Below are positions 12,512 through 24,897 of a stretch of DNA of 64,000 bases, piece after piece. The notes beneath the pieces are model-generated. The model was not told the origin of the DNA. It saw nothing but the letters and a program-made list of their open reading frames with translations, and made no database searches. A program made the position numbers and the translations under genes. How positions within the stretch are numbered: position 1 is the stretch's first letter; each line of letters begins with the position of its first letter. The stretch is from contig VZRG01000364.1 in NCBI GenBank assembly GCA_013397435.1, forward strand, positions 353,470-417,469, given 5' to 3'. Source of the stretch: Erythrocercus mccallii. Lineage: Eukaryota; Chordata; Aves; Passeriformes; Dicruridae.

Positions 12512-12615
12512 CTTTTTTTTGCCTTCTTCTTTAAATTTTTTCTCTTTTCCTTTTTCCTTTTCTTTTTTCTTTTTTTTTTTTCCATTTTTCTTTTTATTCT
12601 TTTTCTTTTCCCCTG
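12512..12615. repeat. Polypyrimidine low-complexity tract (about 100 nt)
   Basis: T/C-rich sequence with only a few purine interruptions, including runs of up to 14 T (near 12570-12582). It lies about 240 bases after the polypurine mirror repeat, so the two strand biases are opposed. It could be the reverse of a degenerate A-rich tail. No retroelement body is recognisable next to it. Confidence 0.8.
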
Positions 12616-12873
12616 AGTCTATTTATGAATTTTGTTAAACACATTCACGATAGAGGACAAATCATATTAAGAAATGTTTGTTGTGCCATGCTTCTCAACT
12701 GCTTGCATTTTCCTGTCTTGTATATATTTGTTGTGTGACTGAAATGCATGTATTTCCAGGACATAAACTGAGGCTGAGATATTGCTGTAGAAGAGAAGAT
12801 GTAAAGCAGAATGGTATTTTGATTTTATCATTAAAACACCCCACATGTGTTTTGATAGTCTGTAGACTGTTCA
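12616..12873. other. Non-coding spacer
   Basis: Short stretch between the polypyrimidine tract and the AAAT repeat. The 69-codon plus-strand frame at 12678-12887 ends inside the repeat and shows no protein signature. Confidence 0.55.
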
Positions 12874-12896
12874 AAATAAATAAATAAATAAATAAA
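12874..12896. repeat. (AAAT)n microsatellite
   Basis: About five and a half copies of AAAT. A simple tetranucleotide repeat, and a possible length-polymorphic marker. Confidence 0.9.
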
Positions 12897-15800
12897 ATGT
12901 AACTTGCAAAGCAGTTACTACAAAAAATCTGCTGGACTCTTTGAAGTGTTAATTACATCTGCAAACAAGCATTAGTTTCAGTAGAGTTCATCAGTCACTT
13001 GGCAGAACTCTTAATTTGTCTTTCACTTTCTTCTAGACACAGTCTCCCTGCAACATAGTGACATATTACAATATGATCCAGATCACGGTCTGGATTAGGG
13101 TTTAAAAAATCCCCAACTGATAAATATTTCTTTTGGAGGCTCAGATCATAGGCTTGATTTATACATTAGTCCTGCAGAGAAGCAGTTTTTCACAGTTACA
13201 GCCTCCTAGGCCAAATACACTGGAAGAAAGGTGTTCCAAAAGGCCTAATCTGTTACTGAGCAATTCTTTCACTAACCAAAATAAATTTCTCTTCAGCACC
13301 TCAGGAATTCTTGAAACTGAGTAGTCCTAGAGGAAAGTGGAGAATAAACACAAGAATGGAAGAATAAAATAATCAAAACTCTGCTCAGGAGTTAACTTGA
13401 AAAAATGTGTGATGACAACCAGATTGAGGTGTCCTTAGAGAGCTTCTAGAAATGCCTCCTTAATACTCTGTAACTGAATAGATAGACAGTCAGCAGTAGG
13501 ACTTATTTCTCACAACAGATTCTAAAACCCTGGTTGTACAAACCCATTGCAATAATTTATTCATTTCTGTGACGAAGCTGCATCATGCTCCAACTCCCCA
13601 CAGCTTCTATCTGTTGTCAGTGATGAAGGAGTCATAGGGTAATTGAGATTATGTTTTATGGCTGAATTAATTTATCTGTACTGAATGTTTACTTCTGCTT
13701 CCTAACTCACAACTATTTTGAGAGACAGTTGGCTGCTAGAATAAGTCATGACTGCTGTTTTTAATAGCGCTTAGCTATCTTTGGTAATAAGAATTATGTG
13801 GTATTTTAAAAACAGATAAACAGAGTGTTCCATATATATATGAAGTAGATGAGGAGTACTTTTTTACAAAACTGTAGACTTATTAATTTTATCAAAATAT
13901 GTGACTGGTAGAACAGAGGAAATAATCTTGCAACACACCTGCCTCCAGGATAACAGACCACTTAGTGGCCAAAACTGGATCAGTAAAACCACCAAACTAC
14001 TGCAAGTTCAAAATAGCCTTGAAAAAGATACATTTGTATAGTAGTGAGCTGAGGGAGAACACAAAAAGTTCTTGTCCCGTAAAAAAAATTGAGAATCTAC
14101 TGAGTGCTTCAATGGAGGGTTCAGGACACACATTGAACTTCAGAATAAACACCATAGTCAGGGTACAAAGTAACAAGATTTTTGTCAAGATATATTAGTA
14201 TTTCTTATTAAGGAATATTGCTGCAAATCTCTGTCTCAGAAGGCAACTTTGGCATTAGAAACCTTGCCTTTTTCACAGCTCTAGAGGAAAAAAAATCATC
14301 AGAATAAAGTATTTTGTTGTTCCGAAACTGTGGGAAGTGTCAACTAATAATGAAAAGCTTTTTATAATAACTAGGATTCAGAATGATAACTGAACAGGAT
14401 GTATACTTTTTCAGATGCATCTATTGTACAATTTGAATAAATTAAATTCATATAGAGAAATTGTAAGCTTCTTTCTCAGCTGAATCTAAACCTTTGAAGA
14501 TAAACTAAGAATAAATGAACATGCGTGAAACTGAATAATATAAAGCTGATGGGAAAAAAAGACTTTATTTGAAGTGTATTTCTTATAATCCCTCATTTGA
14601 CCAACACAGTCTTTGAATTAAGAACTTTACAGAGACCACTTATGATTCTGTTCAATGTCAGATAATGTGCCTGACATCTGAAATAACAGCTCTAAGTAGT
14701 TTCTCTATTCCTTATGTATTCTAGCTGCTACAGGTGAGTTAAAAAGAATGTACAAAAAGAATTGTGCATAAAATATTTGCTGGCTAAGTGCTACATATTT
14801 AAAGTTAACAATATGTTTCCTCTAAGTGAAGACTCAATCATACTCAAAGAAATATTAATATTCTCAGCTAGCTTTTTGTATGTATTGTGTTCCCTGGGAT
14901 AACTCTGAATTAACAGATGTGAAAAAGTTTCTCCCTGGTTGCTGTACTTTGGGGCAAATATGTAGTAGATAATATGTTAGGAAGGAGTTAATTGTTTGCA
15001 TTGAGCAAAATAGATTATGTTTTAAACATTTTGGTTTTCTAGTATAGTTAACTTAAAATGCTTACTTCATTTATCAGATTCCCTTGAAATATTTAATTAA
15101 TCAAATCTATAGGTCTCCAGGCTCATGACTACATTGAGACTTTCTTTCAACACAACATCTTTTCCTTTTATAATTACTTTTAGATTTTAATGAAAGCAAC
15201 CTAATTCCTCTGCTAATTTAATTTTCAGGATGCCCTAGAATATTTTCAGATGGTAAATAAATATTACTTTTACAAAATATGATAGTGATAATTCCTGAAG
15301 TTTTTTTTTTCTTCTTCTTCTGGTGATGATTTAAAGAGTCTAAATCTCAAGAAGCAGAAGAATGTTTATAAACTATGGGAGCAGAGAGGGGGAAAATCCT
15401 CCTATCACCGTGGCAGCAAGTGGTCTTTGTCAGTGCTTGTGCTTATGCTTTGCATAAGAAGAGAATATAGTCATTTAGACTGCAGGACTGCGACCTTGTT
15501 TTGAAAATGTCCTGGGACCACACATTGCCCACTGTTCTTTGAAGTCTGAAAAATGCAATTAAAAAAGATCAATGACGACAGCAAGGTATTAGTTTGCTTA
15601 CACCAAAGGCCATGAACTTCAAATATTTCAGCCAAGGGTGAAATAGCATCTGCATTATTAACCTGGAATCCCCAAGAAATTTTATAATGACAGGTCTCCC
15701 GTAAAAATAATCTTTTTTGAAGATCACAAAAATGCAGAGCACTTGAGGGAAGAACATAGACATAGCAGTACTTTCCCATCATGTTTCTCAAATTTTTATC

Positions 15801-18800
15801 TCATCATTCTACAAATATTTATCTGTAGTACTTGTTGTATCCGGGAACTCAGCCCAAAATCTACCACCTGCATTTCAGAAAATATTGTCTCCTTAGGGGA
15901 ACACAACTACAAAATAAAATCAAGGAATCTTGAAAGATAAAGACCATTTGTATGTCCAGTTATGGCCAATCCATTAATGCAATTACTTACATGAATACAG
16001 AATCAGATAAACCAGAGTGTGCTAAAGGTAGAAGTTATAGTGCCACTGAATGAATTTTACGTGAAGGTAAAACACCAGAATAAAATATTTTCTTGCAGAC
16101 CTCAGCTGCCAACTGAAATTTTAAAAATAAAATTTGATTGTGAGAGTGGTGGATGGGTGCATAAATTCCACATTTTTGTTAGAATAGAACCCAAGGAACC
16201 CTTTCCTCTCTTAGTCATCATCTCACTCAGCCATACAAGAGAAGCAGTATTCATCTTGGATCTAAAAATAGGTCCTCCAGTTTCAGTGCTTAGATATCTC
16301 CCTCTGTTTCAGCCTTAAACATTTTTGAAGACTGGGTGATGACATCTGAATAAAACAGTTTCTCTCAGATAGAATTATGTCAGGCTTCTATAAATAGAAT
16401 TTTATCTTTTTCCATGTCTCTCTGGATGTATCTTGCCCGATTTAAAACAATTGCCTTTTTCACAAGCCGTGTGCTTTTACAGGCAACAGTTGCTTCATAA
16501 GCAGTTAATCAAGCAAGTCTAATTCTTATTCATCTGCTTACATGCAGCAAGCTCCATGCCTACATCTAAAAGTCTTGTTATTAAAAATCATCCTTTTTAT
16601 TTCACATTGATTACTGATCACTCTCTTATATACTAATAAATCTTATAAAAATAGGTATTTTAGACCCAGAATAACACCAGAGTGTGTCAAAGTATAATGT
16701 TGACAGGTGTGGTTGCTTTTGGTCTAATTTCTAATTTTGGAATATACTTACTCTTCCCAGTTCCTCAGGTCAGCATCAGGCCATCTCTCAGCTCTTCTTC
16801 TCTCAGATAAAAAATTCTGTGTGGTTATGGAAGTAAATTAAGCTTCCAGACTGTAGCACAGACAAAATACAGTCTTCAATTATTTCCAGTTTTCACCTAT
16901 CTTCGGCCTCTGAGATAAACCACATTACAAATGTAATTGCTTTCTTATTCTCAGGAAAACAGTAAACTGTGGATTTATTGGTGAAAAATTTGAGATAAAA
17001 ACATGGTGGTTTTTATGTGTACATCCAATGGGTTCAGACTAAAACCTGGATTTTCAAGCTTCGGCAATTTTTTAAGAAATGGAGAAGAGGTGGCTGTAAG
17101 GGAGATGTTTGCCAAAGGGAGATGTTTTCACTTGGACAATTTAAACTAAGAAGCCTCAGTAGGAGATACTTCTGCCATCTTTTGCTAGTAAACAAATCTA
17201 TTAACTAAAAAACTCAGGGTTTGTGCTGTATAACAAGAGCTTATAACAAGAGAGGAGACATCTTTGGTGAAGATCATATTCTATAAGTCCACATATGCTG
17301 ATTGTAATTAAGTAAATTCATCAGAATTTACTCATAATGTTATAATGTCATACATGAAGAAAAAATAATGAAAATATGCAAGTATTTGAAAAAAAAAAAT
17401 TAAAAATTTAATGAAACAATTATGAACATCTAAATTGCATGTTTTTTCCCAAGTAACTGTTTTCATGAAAATCCAACTAAATTCCTGTTGATTGCTGTAA
17501 AATCATTACTTTTTCAAAAAATTTTTGAGAACTGTTTATTTAAATGGCTCTCGTTAACAATGTCCTCAACATTCAGGCATTAAAAACATTACATAAAAAA
17601 TGGGTCTCTTTTCCATAATACTGATTCTGAAAACCCCCATGGAGTTTGCTTTTAACTTCTCAACAGATTTTCCAACCTGAGAATAAAAGGGAAATGTAAA
17701 ATACAAAATACTTCCCACAAGGAAAACACTTTTCTCTCCCAGTCGTGAAAATTCCCAAGACATGAAGATCTTGAATATATTTGAAAGCTCTGCTTTTCAA
17801 AGGGATTATTAGCCACAAAGATTTTTTTATTAAAACCCACTTGTGGGAAAGCCGTTCATCAGCCTCACTCTACTAAGTCCCTTGGGCATTCCACATCATA
17901 TCAAAAGCTACAAGCTAAAACCTGAAGCCAAAAAATGATAAAAAACACAAGAAAAAAATACAGCAAATATTTGTGGTGATTATTCTATTCCTTCTAATCC
18001 TATCCTCTGCTTATTGTTCCCTTTTTTCTCTTTATCAAAAGCACTTTAAAATGGACTTTGCCAAAATTATTTGTACTTTATGTTTCAAATGTCTTTTCAC
18101 AAGTCTTGTTTTCTTTTTGCTTCCTTTCTGTCTGAAAGAGATTAAATCCATTTGTAGATGTATCATTAGTTTTTATTTGCAACTTCTTATTCTGCAGTTT
18201 CATCTGTTTCTTGTAGCCCTGAGTTATTTATATATCTTCTCATTTAAATAGCCTTTGTTATTATGTAAAGACTTTAAAAAATATTTAATTTTGATTGCAG
18301 AGTCATTCTGTCTTCATCTATTTTTCAGAATTCTCAGATCATCTCATGTAAGCAAAAGTGTTTTTCTGTTTATTTCCTTGCCAGCATCATTTCTTTTAAA
18401 TCTTCCCATCACTTTTTGCCAATATTCAGCCTGCATGTCTGAAATTTTACAAGCTGGTGATGGCCTAACATGCCAGACAAGATCCATCCAAATCCAATTC
18501 TCTGCTTAAGGTCTGAGCATTAAGAGATTTCTAGTATGACTTGCCTTTTTGTCTCTAGGATTTGTTAAATATGAGATTTTCAAGACCTGATTCAATGGCT
18601 CAGGCTGAATTTCCCATTGTATTCCAGGAAACTTTACTTTTTTGTTTTCTAAAACAGATCTGGTTTTGACATGTTTTCATTTTTATTTCCACATAAAACC
18701 ACAAGAGGTGCAATTCCCAGACACTGTTCAGGCTAACCTCCCACTTTTCTGAGCATGCTATCTCCTTGTGTTTTGGACATGGATAACAGAAATCTTAGGT

Positions 18801-20239
18801 AAGAAAAAACTGTGCTCTGCATGTGTCAGATGAGCTTATTTATCCAAGCCTAATGAGGACAGAGAGGACTGAACCTCAGCACTGATTCTCATCATGATCT
18901 GCCTGTTTAAACATTTAAGGTTGCCTCTAACAACCAGCCTCAAACTCTCTTCTTAGGCCATCTCACATGGTGAGAGTTTGCCTTCCAATCTAGTTGTTAT
19001 CAGAGTACAAATTTGCAGGATACCTTTTTCTTCCACAGGACAGAAAAGGCTTAGGTAGGCTTCCCTAATATGAGACTTCAAACCTTTTTGAAGCTTGCTG
19101 AGCTCTGCCAAATAATGATCTTTTTATTATTCCCAACAGTAGCTTTGCTCTTTTGACACAGAAACCACAAAGTGACCTTTTCAGAAAAAAGTTCTCCTAT
19201 GTTAGGACATCTGCCAGCTGTACCTGCACTGATGGAACTTGTCCCTAAGACTCAAAACTGATACGTGCCCACCTACCCAAGAAAAAGTTACAGTATCCAA
19301 GCCTGGAAAATACACATCTTATCTTAGCACAAACCATGTCACCTATGCTCTCACTTTACAGATTATTTGCCTGAATGCTGTCCGTCAAATATCTGCTCTT
19401 CTTATCAACTGATGAGCAAACACAGGAGCAAAATAGCTGCAACTTAACTATCAATCTTGTCAGTGATGAGCAATGAGCACAGGATTAAATAAATGGTTGT
19501 TGGCTGTGGCAGTTTTTGTAATGGTTCAGTGCAAGGAAAACAGCAATTCGTGAACTGTGCATTGTCCTTTAAAGTATGTTTTCTATGGGGAGAGTTCAAA
19601 GGAATTGCCAACTACAGAGAACTTTTGCTCTTCTCCTGCTTTTTATTCTGCACTTTGGTCACCCTTTTTGAACTCTGTTTTGAACTATTCCCAGTACACC
19701 ATAGCTCTGGGAAACTTTCATGGATTTTAACATTCCTGTCTCCCAAAACCATAATGAGCCAGGCATTAAGAAAAGAGTACATTATTAGGTTAAATGCTGG
19801 TGTGTTCCTTCTAACCAGTGATGATTATAGCAAACTAAACATGAGTAATAAGAGTATTGCTCCAGTTATTGACTCTAACTCTGATTTAAACTAAATTATC
19901 TTTTTCTTAAGTGATGCAGTATATCATTATGGTTAGATTTAAATCTAGAGTGTCACTTTCAGCTAAATCAAAGCAGCATAAGAACAGGTATAGACATAAG
20001 CAGTGGCGCAGTTCAACAAATTGAACAAACTAAAGTAAGGTATGTGTAGTCATGTCAGTAGAATTTTCTTTGGTAACTTTAGTTTCAGAGAGTCCATTTC
20101 AAAATCTCGAAATTTAAAAGGCAGAAATAAAAATCATGACATCCTAAGTTGATCTTCTGATTAAAAGTAGACCATTAAGTGATAAACAGGAGATTTTCTA
20201 ATGTGTACGTGACAACAAGGCAGCCTCCTTCTTCACAGC
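12897..20239. other. Long AT-rich non-coding stretch
   Basis: About 7.3 kb with no gene I can support. From about 17960 to 18510 the + strand is T-rich, which opens two adjoining frames (17973-18251 and 18255-18509) full of Leu, Phe and Ser. This reads as a compositional effect. At 14701-14739 a strong acceptor and a strong donor flank only nine bases (see findings). A 133-codon frame at 19493-19894 has no recognisable domain. Runs of A occur near 17392-17399. No repeat ends were recognised. Confidence 0.55.
20235..20239. repeat. Left target-site duplication of the LTR (ACAGC)
   Basis: ACAGC directly precedes the LTR start TGTTGGGG. The five bases after the LTR end are ATAGC, a 4-of-5 match, as expected for a 5-bp duplication with one later mutation. 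Confidence 0.65.
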
Positions 20240-20991
20240 TGTTGGGGATTAGGTTTGTTCCTTTGTACTTAGAGAATTTTTCCCCATAAAGTTGCTAGGA
20301 GACTGAGTACTGAGTGCTTAGGGGTGCTTGACCAAAACAAAGAGGTGGCCAAAGGTGAGTTTTGGGGTGGATGCTTTCTGATAATGGCACAGCTGTTAAA
20401 ACTGGGTGAGGCAGTGTTTCTTATCTCTTTCACCACCCATCCTCCCTCCAGGGGGATATCTGCTGTTAATGGCCCATTAAGGCTCACCTTAATTACATCA
20501 TCCCAGCGTGAGATGCTCCACCCAGTGGGAGGGGCCCAGGAGCTCCTATCTAGATAAAAACGGGACTGAGGAACACCAGACATTCCTGTTTTCTCACTGG
20601 ATTTGCTCTGGAGGAAGACACAACCCATTTCTCCACCACTGGACTTCTCTGTGGGATCATCTCTACTCCACAGAAGCGCATCTGCTACTCCAGGAGGATT
20701 CATCTGGACTGCTTCTAACACCCTGCCCAACAGGGTGTCAGGTCACGTCTCTGACTCTGTCAGGGGTTTTCTAGGGTTGTTTGTTTGTTTTGTTTGCTTG
20801 TCTTTCTGTATTGCTACATTTGTATTTTTTAATATTGTTAGTAAAGAACTGCTATCCCTATTTCCAAAGCTTTGCCTGAAAGCCCTTAATTTCAAAATTA
20901 TAATAATTTGGAGGGAAGGGGGTTTACACTATCCATTCCAAGAAAAACTCCAGCTTTCCCTGGCAGATACCTGTCTCTTCAAACTGAGACA
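20240..20991 (+). mobile_element. Solo LTR of an avian endogenous retrovirus (752 bp)
   Basis: Begins TGTTGGGGATTAGG and ends AAACTGAGACA, giving TGT...ACA ends. It is flanked by ACAGC (20235-20239) and ATAGC (20992-20996), a 5-bp target-site duplication with one mismatch, the size typical of ERVL-like elements. Inside lie a TATA-like box (tagataaaaac, about 20551-20561) and, about 280 bases later, an AGTAAA variant polyadenylation signal (near 20839) in a T-rich context. That gives the order U3, R, U5 in + orientation. It is clearly GC-richer than its flanks. No internal retroviral genes adjoin it, so it arose by recombination between the two LTRs of a provirus. Open frames crossing it on both strands (20269-20730 minus, 20324-20557, 20508-20774 and 20603-20995 plus) are non-coding shadows. 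Confidence 0.82.
20551..20561 (+). promoter_or_regulatory. TATA-like box in the solo LTR
   Basis: AGATAAAAAC lies about 310 bases into the LTR, after a GC-rich stretch with cccagtgggaggggcccagg. Position and context fit the U3 promoter. Transcription would begin near 20580-20590. Confidence 0.45.
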
Positions 20992-20996
20992 ATAGC
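20992..20996. repeat. Right target-site duplication of the LTR (ATAGC)
   Basis: ATAGC directly follows the LTR end GAGACA and matches the left ACAGC at four of five positions. Confidence 0.65.
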
Positions 20997-22328
20997 TAAC
21001 CAATGATTTATCACTGAGAGTCTGGCACAAACCTTAACATCACTTACAAGCTACATTCCCAGAAATATCAGTAAAGTATAGAATAAGGTCTGCATTCAGG
21101 GTTTACAGATTTTATATTTTGCTTTAAAGGTGGAGAGGAAAGGAAGGTGAAAAGATAACTGAAACACTACATGAATTACCTTGAAAGATTGAAAGGTAAT
21201 TGCATCTAGAAGCCTTGTGTTACTTTTCATATTCAGATACGCATATCTGTAGACACAACAGGACACTGTTCTTATACAAAATGTAATTTAATGCCATCTA
21301 CAGAAAAGTTGTGAGCATGAGAGGTATAATCCAGTCAGAGGCAGATGGAGATCAGACTGAGGATTTGGGCAATGTTCAATTGTCAGAGTCCATGATTCTG
21401 GGTACGACTTTTCAACAGAGCTCCTTGGAACTGCCAGACATAGCAGTAGAGCCAAGAAAAGCAGTTTGCCTATTTGCAAATCTTGGTTATGGCCAAAATA
21501 GGAGAGGGGTGTCCTAGGGTGGAGTGCAGGGCTACAGTATTCCTATTTCCTCACAGGAATAACTACAGAGAGGGAAAACAGGATTACACACACACAAAAA
21601 AAATGCAAATATCAAGAATTGAAGCCATTAAGGTTTTGGGGTTTTTAGTTCGAGGGCAAGTCATGCATTTGAGCTCTATGAAAAATTAGATAGTTTTGTG
21701 ATAGAGATGACTAATCAGAAGGGAATAATCAAGACATTTTCTGTAATAATCTGCCTACCATCAACTGAAAATGACTAAGCAAAAAGATGACAATATTTTC
21801 TTGATTCTGAGCCAAGTATAAAATACAGATGAAGTTATATACCGTGACAGAAAAGTATTTCTTAAAAAGGTGGAAAAGTTTTTAAAACCTCCAGGTCTAA
21901 ACACCCTCTCTGCAAAAAACCTGATCTTATGAGAATTTTTAGAATGTGGAAAAAATGCAAATAAATTTATATAATAAGTTGTGACAAAGAGAGCCTTTTT
22001 TATCAGAAGATATTATGAGAGCACAAAGGCATATGGATTTAGCCCAGTAAAACAAAGACTGTGAGGACTGATATAATTGTTTTCTATAAATACATTAGTA
22101 AGAGCAAATTACAGAGAGGGAGAAAAAACCTATTCAAGACAAAGAACAATGCTGTCAGAAGAGCAGTAGCATATTCAGTGGTCATGAATACATTAGGCTG
22201 AACTATCAGAGAAAAGTGGGTCTGGAAATCTTTCCCTTGGGAACTCAAGGGGCCAAAAGGAAACGTATTTTATATGAAGCTTGTAAAATTTATGAAAAAT
22301 ATTATGATGTAAAATGCTTCAAATGTTG
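20997..22328. other. AT-rich non-coding stretch
   Basis: No gene recognised. Overlapping short frames at 21288-21689 carry no domain. The run acacacacaaaaaaaa near 21587-21602 is a small simple repeat. Bases 22130-22260 may contain very decayed CR1 sequence upstream of the fragment at 22329, but I cannot align it with confidence. Confidence 0.5.
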
Positions 22329-22380
22329 AATATTGGGCCAAATGATCCCTGAATTTCCTTTCAGTCTTTATTCCTATGTA
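22329..22380 (+). mobile_element. Possible decayed CR1 3' end
   Basis: The string gggccaaatgatccctgaat, followed by cctttcagtctttattcctatgta, follows the layout of CR1 3' ends ('ggactagatgatcctgaaggtcccttccagccctaattattctatg'). It is short and diverged, so the call is tentative. Confidence 0.35.
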
Positions 22381-24282
22381 TATTAAACATAGTAATAGTT
22401 TGGGATTAAAAAACTAAAAGTAACGTGACAATTTGGCAACCTACTGTAGACACTGATTCTGAACAAGAAGAATAAGCTAAAGGAAAAGCTTTTATTTTTG
22501 TCAAAGTGAATTATGCAAAATAAAAAGTCTGAACTGCATAAAGATTTTTTCCATCAAAGCAACATTCAGATGGTAATTTCTTAAATTGCATTATTTTTTA
22601 AAGTGTATCCTATCTCTGTAGAAAATATGTATCAAAAATTTGAATCTTCACTCACCTTGTGATTTTCAATTGTTAATTTTGTGGGGCAATCATTCAAGTG
22701 CTGTGTCATGAAAATAAGCGGCACATTGACTCAAAATACAGATAGCTGAGAAATGTAGGTGATCTTAAACATACGACAAAGTTGCATGTTCCAGTTTGGA
22801 TTCTGTATTTCTGATTAAGGTATGGTATGCGAGTTGTGGGCAGGATGGCTGATATATTTTCCCTGGCAGCCTTAATTCATTTATTAAGAGGTTTAAAAAC
22901 TATTATCTCCTTTGTCACATATAAACATTTCATAGTGATTTCCTCCACAGACTACTAGAAAGGGAACAGTTATGTTCCTACTACTCCAGAAAAGCTGTGC
23001 TTCACAAAGTCTGAATCCTTCTTATAGACATAACCCATGCAAAATAGATATGAACCTCGCTCACTGTTACCTGAAATGTCACAGAATACCAGATGAAACT
23101 GTGTGCATGCTCTTAGATGCTCTTGCAACAGTGAGATAATTTGAATCATGTTTTAATCCCTGCATCACGTGCTCATTTGTAGCACAGGCTAGTATAGAGT
23201 GTTGAAGAAGCACATATAGATATCAATTTGTTTGACATGGTAATCGTCAGCTTTTCTAAGTTGAAGGGGTAAGGCACAGCCACTGATGGAGAGTGAAGGT
23301 GCTGGAGAAAATCAGTTGCTGGGGAGAGGACCACACATGCCATATCACTCAATGAGAAAAACTATACAGCTCACTTAGAGTTTACTTGACTGAGATTCTG
23401 AATCCTATTAGATATTTTTTAATGGATGTATATATGAAAAAAGAAATGCTTTAGAAACAATGAGTACAGCACAGCATTTTCCCAAGGGCAGTAAAGCTCT
23501 TCCTCACTTCAGATGAAACCTTTATTGTTGTCTTTTTTATAGCTGTGTCTGACATGAATCATGTTGAAAACAGGGACCAACAATTTCCTCTCCCCAGAGA
23601 ACCATTATCCTTACTTGAGACAAATCTCGTTCTGCACGACACCAACCGAACACAAGATAAGAAAGTTGCAACACACTTAAATAACTCTTTCATGTAAGGT
23701 CACAAGGAGAAACTCTTAAGGTAGTCAGGGTCTTTAAAATCTCTTAACTAAATTCTCTGCTGTATCTTTAAACTGGAAGTGTGAATTAAATGAATTTCAA
23801 GTAAAATGAGGTTACAGCAATTTCAAATTGTTTGGAGATCTGAGGAATTACTCAAAATTTCTTTAGCATGTGCATATAAATATTGCTGGAATGGACTATC
23901 ATAACCAACAAAATAATAATAAGGCAAGCCACAGACATTTCTGAGGTGGGATTATTTGATATTACCCATGCTCAAAAACTCAGAGAAAAATAGCAATTGA
24001 AATGCAGCATGACCAGTTTTAAAAGAAATCCAAAACTGAAAATATTATTAAAGAGCAAAGAAAGAGAAATATTCAGCAAGGCTGTGGAGAAATCCAGAGT
24101 TGTTTTTCTGGCTACCATTTCCATTCATTCAGATAATATTTAGAATGCTGCTGGTATTCAGCAGCAGACTGGTATTAAATCTCACTAAAATTTGTGGGAA
24201 ACATAACACTATTTTAAGAAGTCTAAGAGATCCCTTTCTCATTTGCCACCACTGGTGAAATACCAGGAAAAAAAAAATGGAA
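22381..24282. other. AT-rich non-coding stretch
   Basis: Nothing identifiable. No open frame of 60 codons or more appears in this stretch. Confidence 0.55.
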
Positions 24283-24448
24283 GAATCATAGACTCACAGA
24301 ATTTTTTAAGACCTTTAAGATCATGGAGTCCAAACATTAAACAATGTTTAATTAAACCATGTTTAACACCACCATGTTCACCACTAAACTGTGTCCCCAT
24401 GTCACATCTATACATTTCTTGAACACATCTAGGGATGGTAATTCCAAT
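24283..24448 (-). mobile_element. CR1 LINE 3' fragment
   Basis: In minus orientation the fragment ends with the CR1 terminal motif (aatcatagactcacagaatt on the + strand at the left edge). Before it comes the family's 'ttaaggtcttagatcatggagtccaa' type block, and then the region that in full copies reads 'caccactaaaccatgtccc...gtgccacatct...ttgaacacctccagggatggtgactcca' (24360-24448). It is a truncated 3'-UTR piece of about 165 bases with no coding part. Confidence 0.85.
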
Positions 24449-24873
24449 TGTTTTGTTTTGTTTAATTTATGAACATTGAAATACTTAAAGCATGATATCT
24501 CAATATTACATTAAGCTTGGTTTTGGCAGTTCAGGTACAATCTTGTTGCTGTTTCATTATCACTTTCTGTTGTTACTCTGTTATTCAGTAGTTTTCAGGG
24601 GGCCATAGATGTAGAGTTTGAGATGTGACAAACCAACTTCTCAATTTATGTTAAAAATCAAAAGAAGTAAAATTACTTCCTCAAATGTCATGAGTGTTAC
24701 TGGCTTTTTAATTTCCCTGGTGCTCTAGTCATAGTAATGGTAAGTTAATGAGGGAATGAATGTCGTGCAAACACCCCATTCAACTGAAGGATGCTTATTT
24801 AAATGCTAAAAAAATTTACAGCAATGTTATTCTGAATAAATAGCAAAGTAGCACTAAAATGCAATTTAGCATT
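24449..24873. other. Non-coding spacer
   Basis: AT-rich DNA between a CR1 fragment and the TG repeat. No feature recognised. Confidence 0.55.
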
Positions 24874-24897
24874 TGTGTGTGTGTGTGTGTGTGTGTG
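24874..24897. repeat. (TG)12 microsatellite
   Basis: Twelve uninterrupted TG dinucleotides. A likely length-polymorphic marker. It accounts for the Thr-His repeat in the short minus-strand frame at 24816-25010. Confidence 0.95.

Noticed and set aside
16019..16318. 99-codon plus-strand frame
   Set aside because: No domain or codon-bias signal, and no splice or promoter context.
17973..18509. Two adjoining hydrophobic frames that look like a membrane protein
   Set aside because: The + strand is T-rich here, which by itself produces Phe/Leu/Ser-rich frames. A stop separates them and no family is recognisable.
19493..19894. 133-codon plus-strand open frame
   Set aside because: Cys/Phe/Leu-rich product without domain, no exon or promoter context, and a length compatible with chance in 64 kb.
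20269..20995. Several overlapping open frames of 77-153 codons on both strands
   Set aside because: All lie inside the solo LTR and are explained by its higher GC content and fewer stops.
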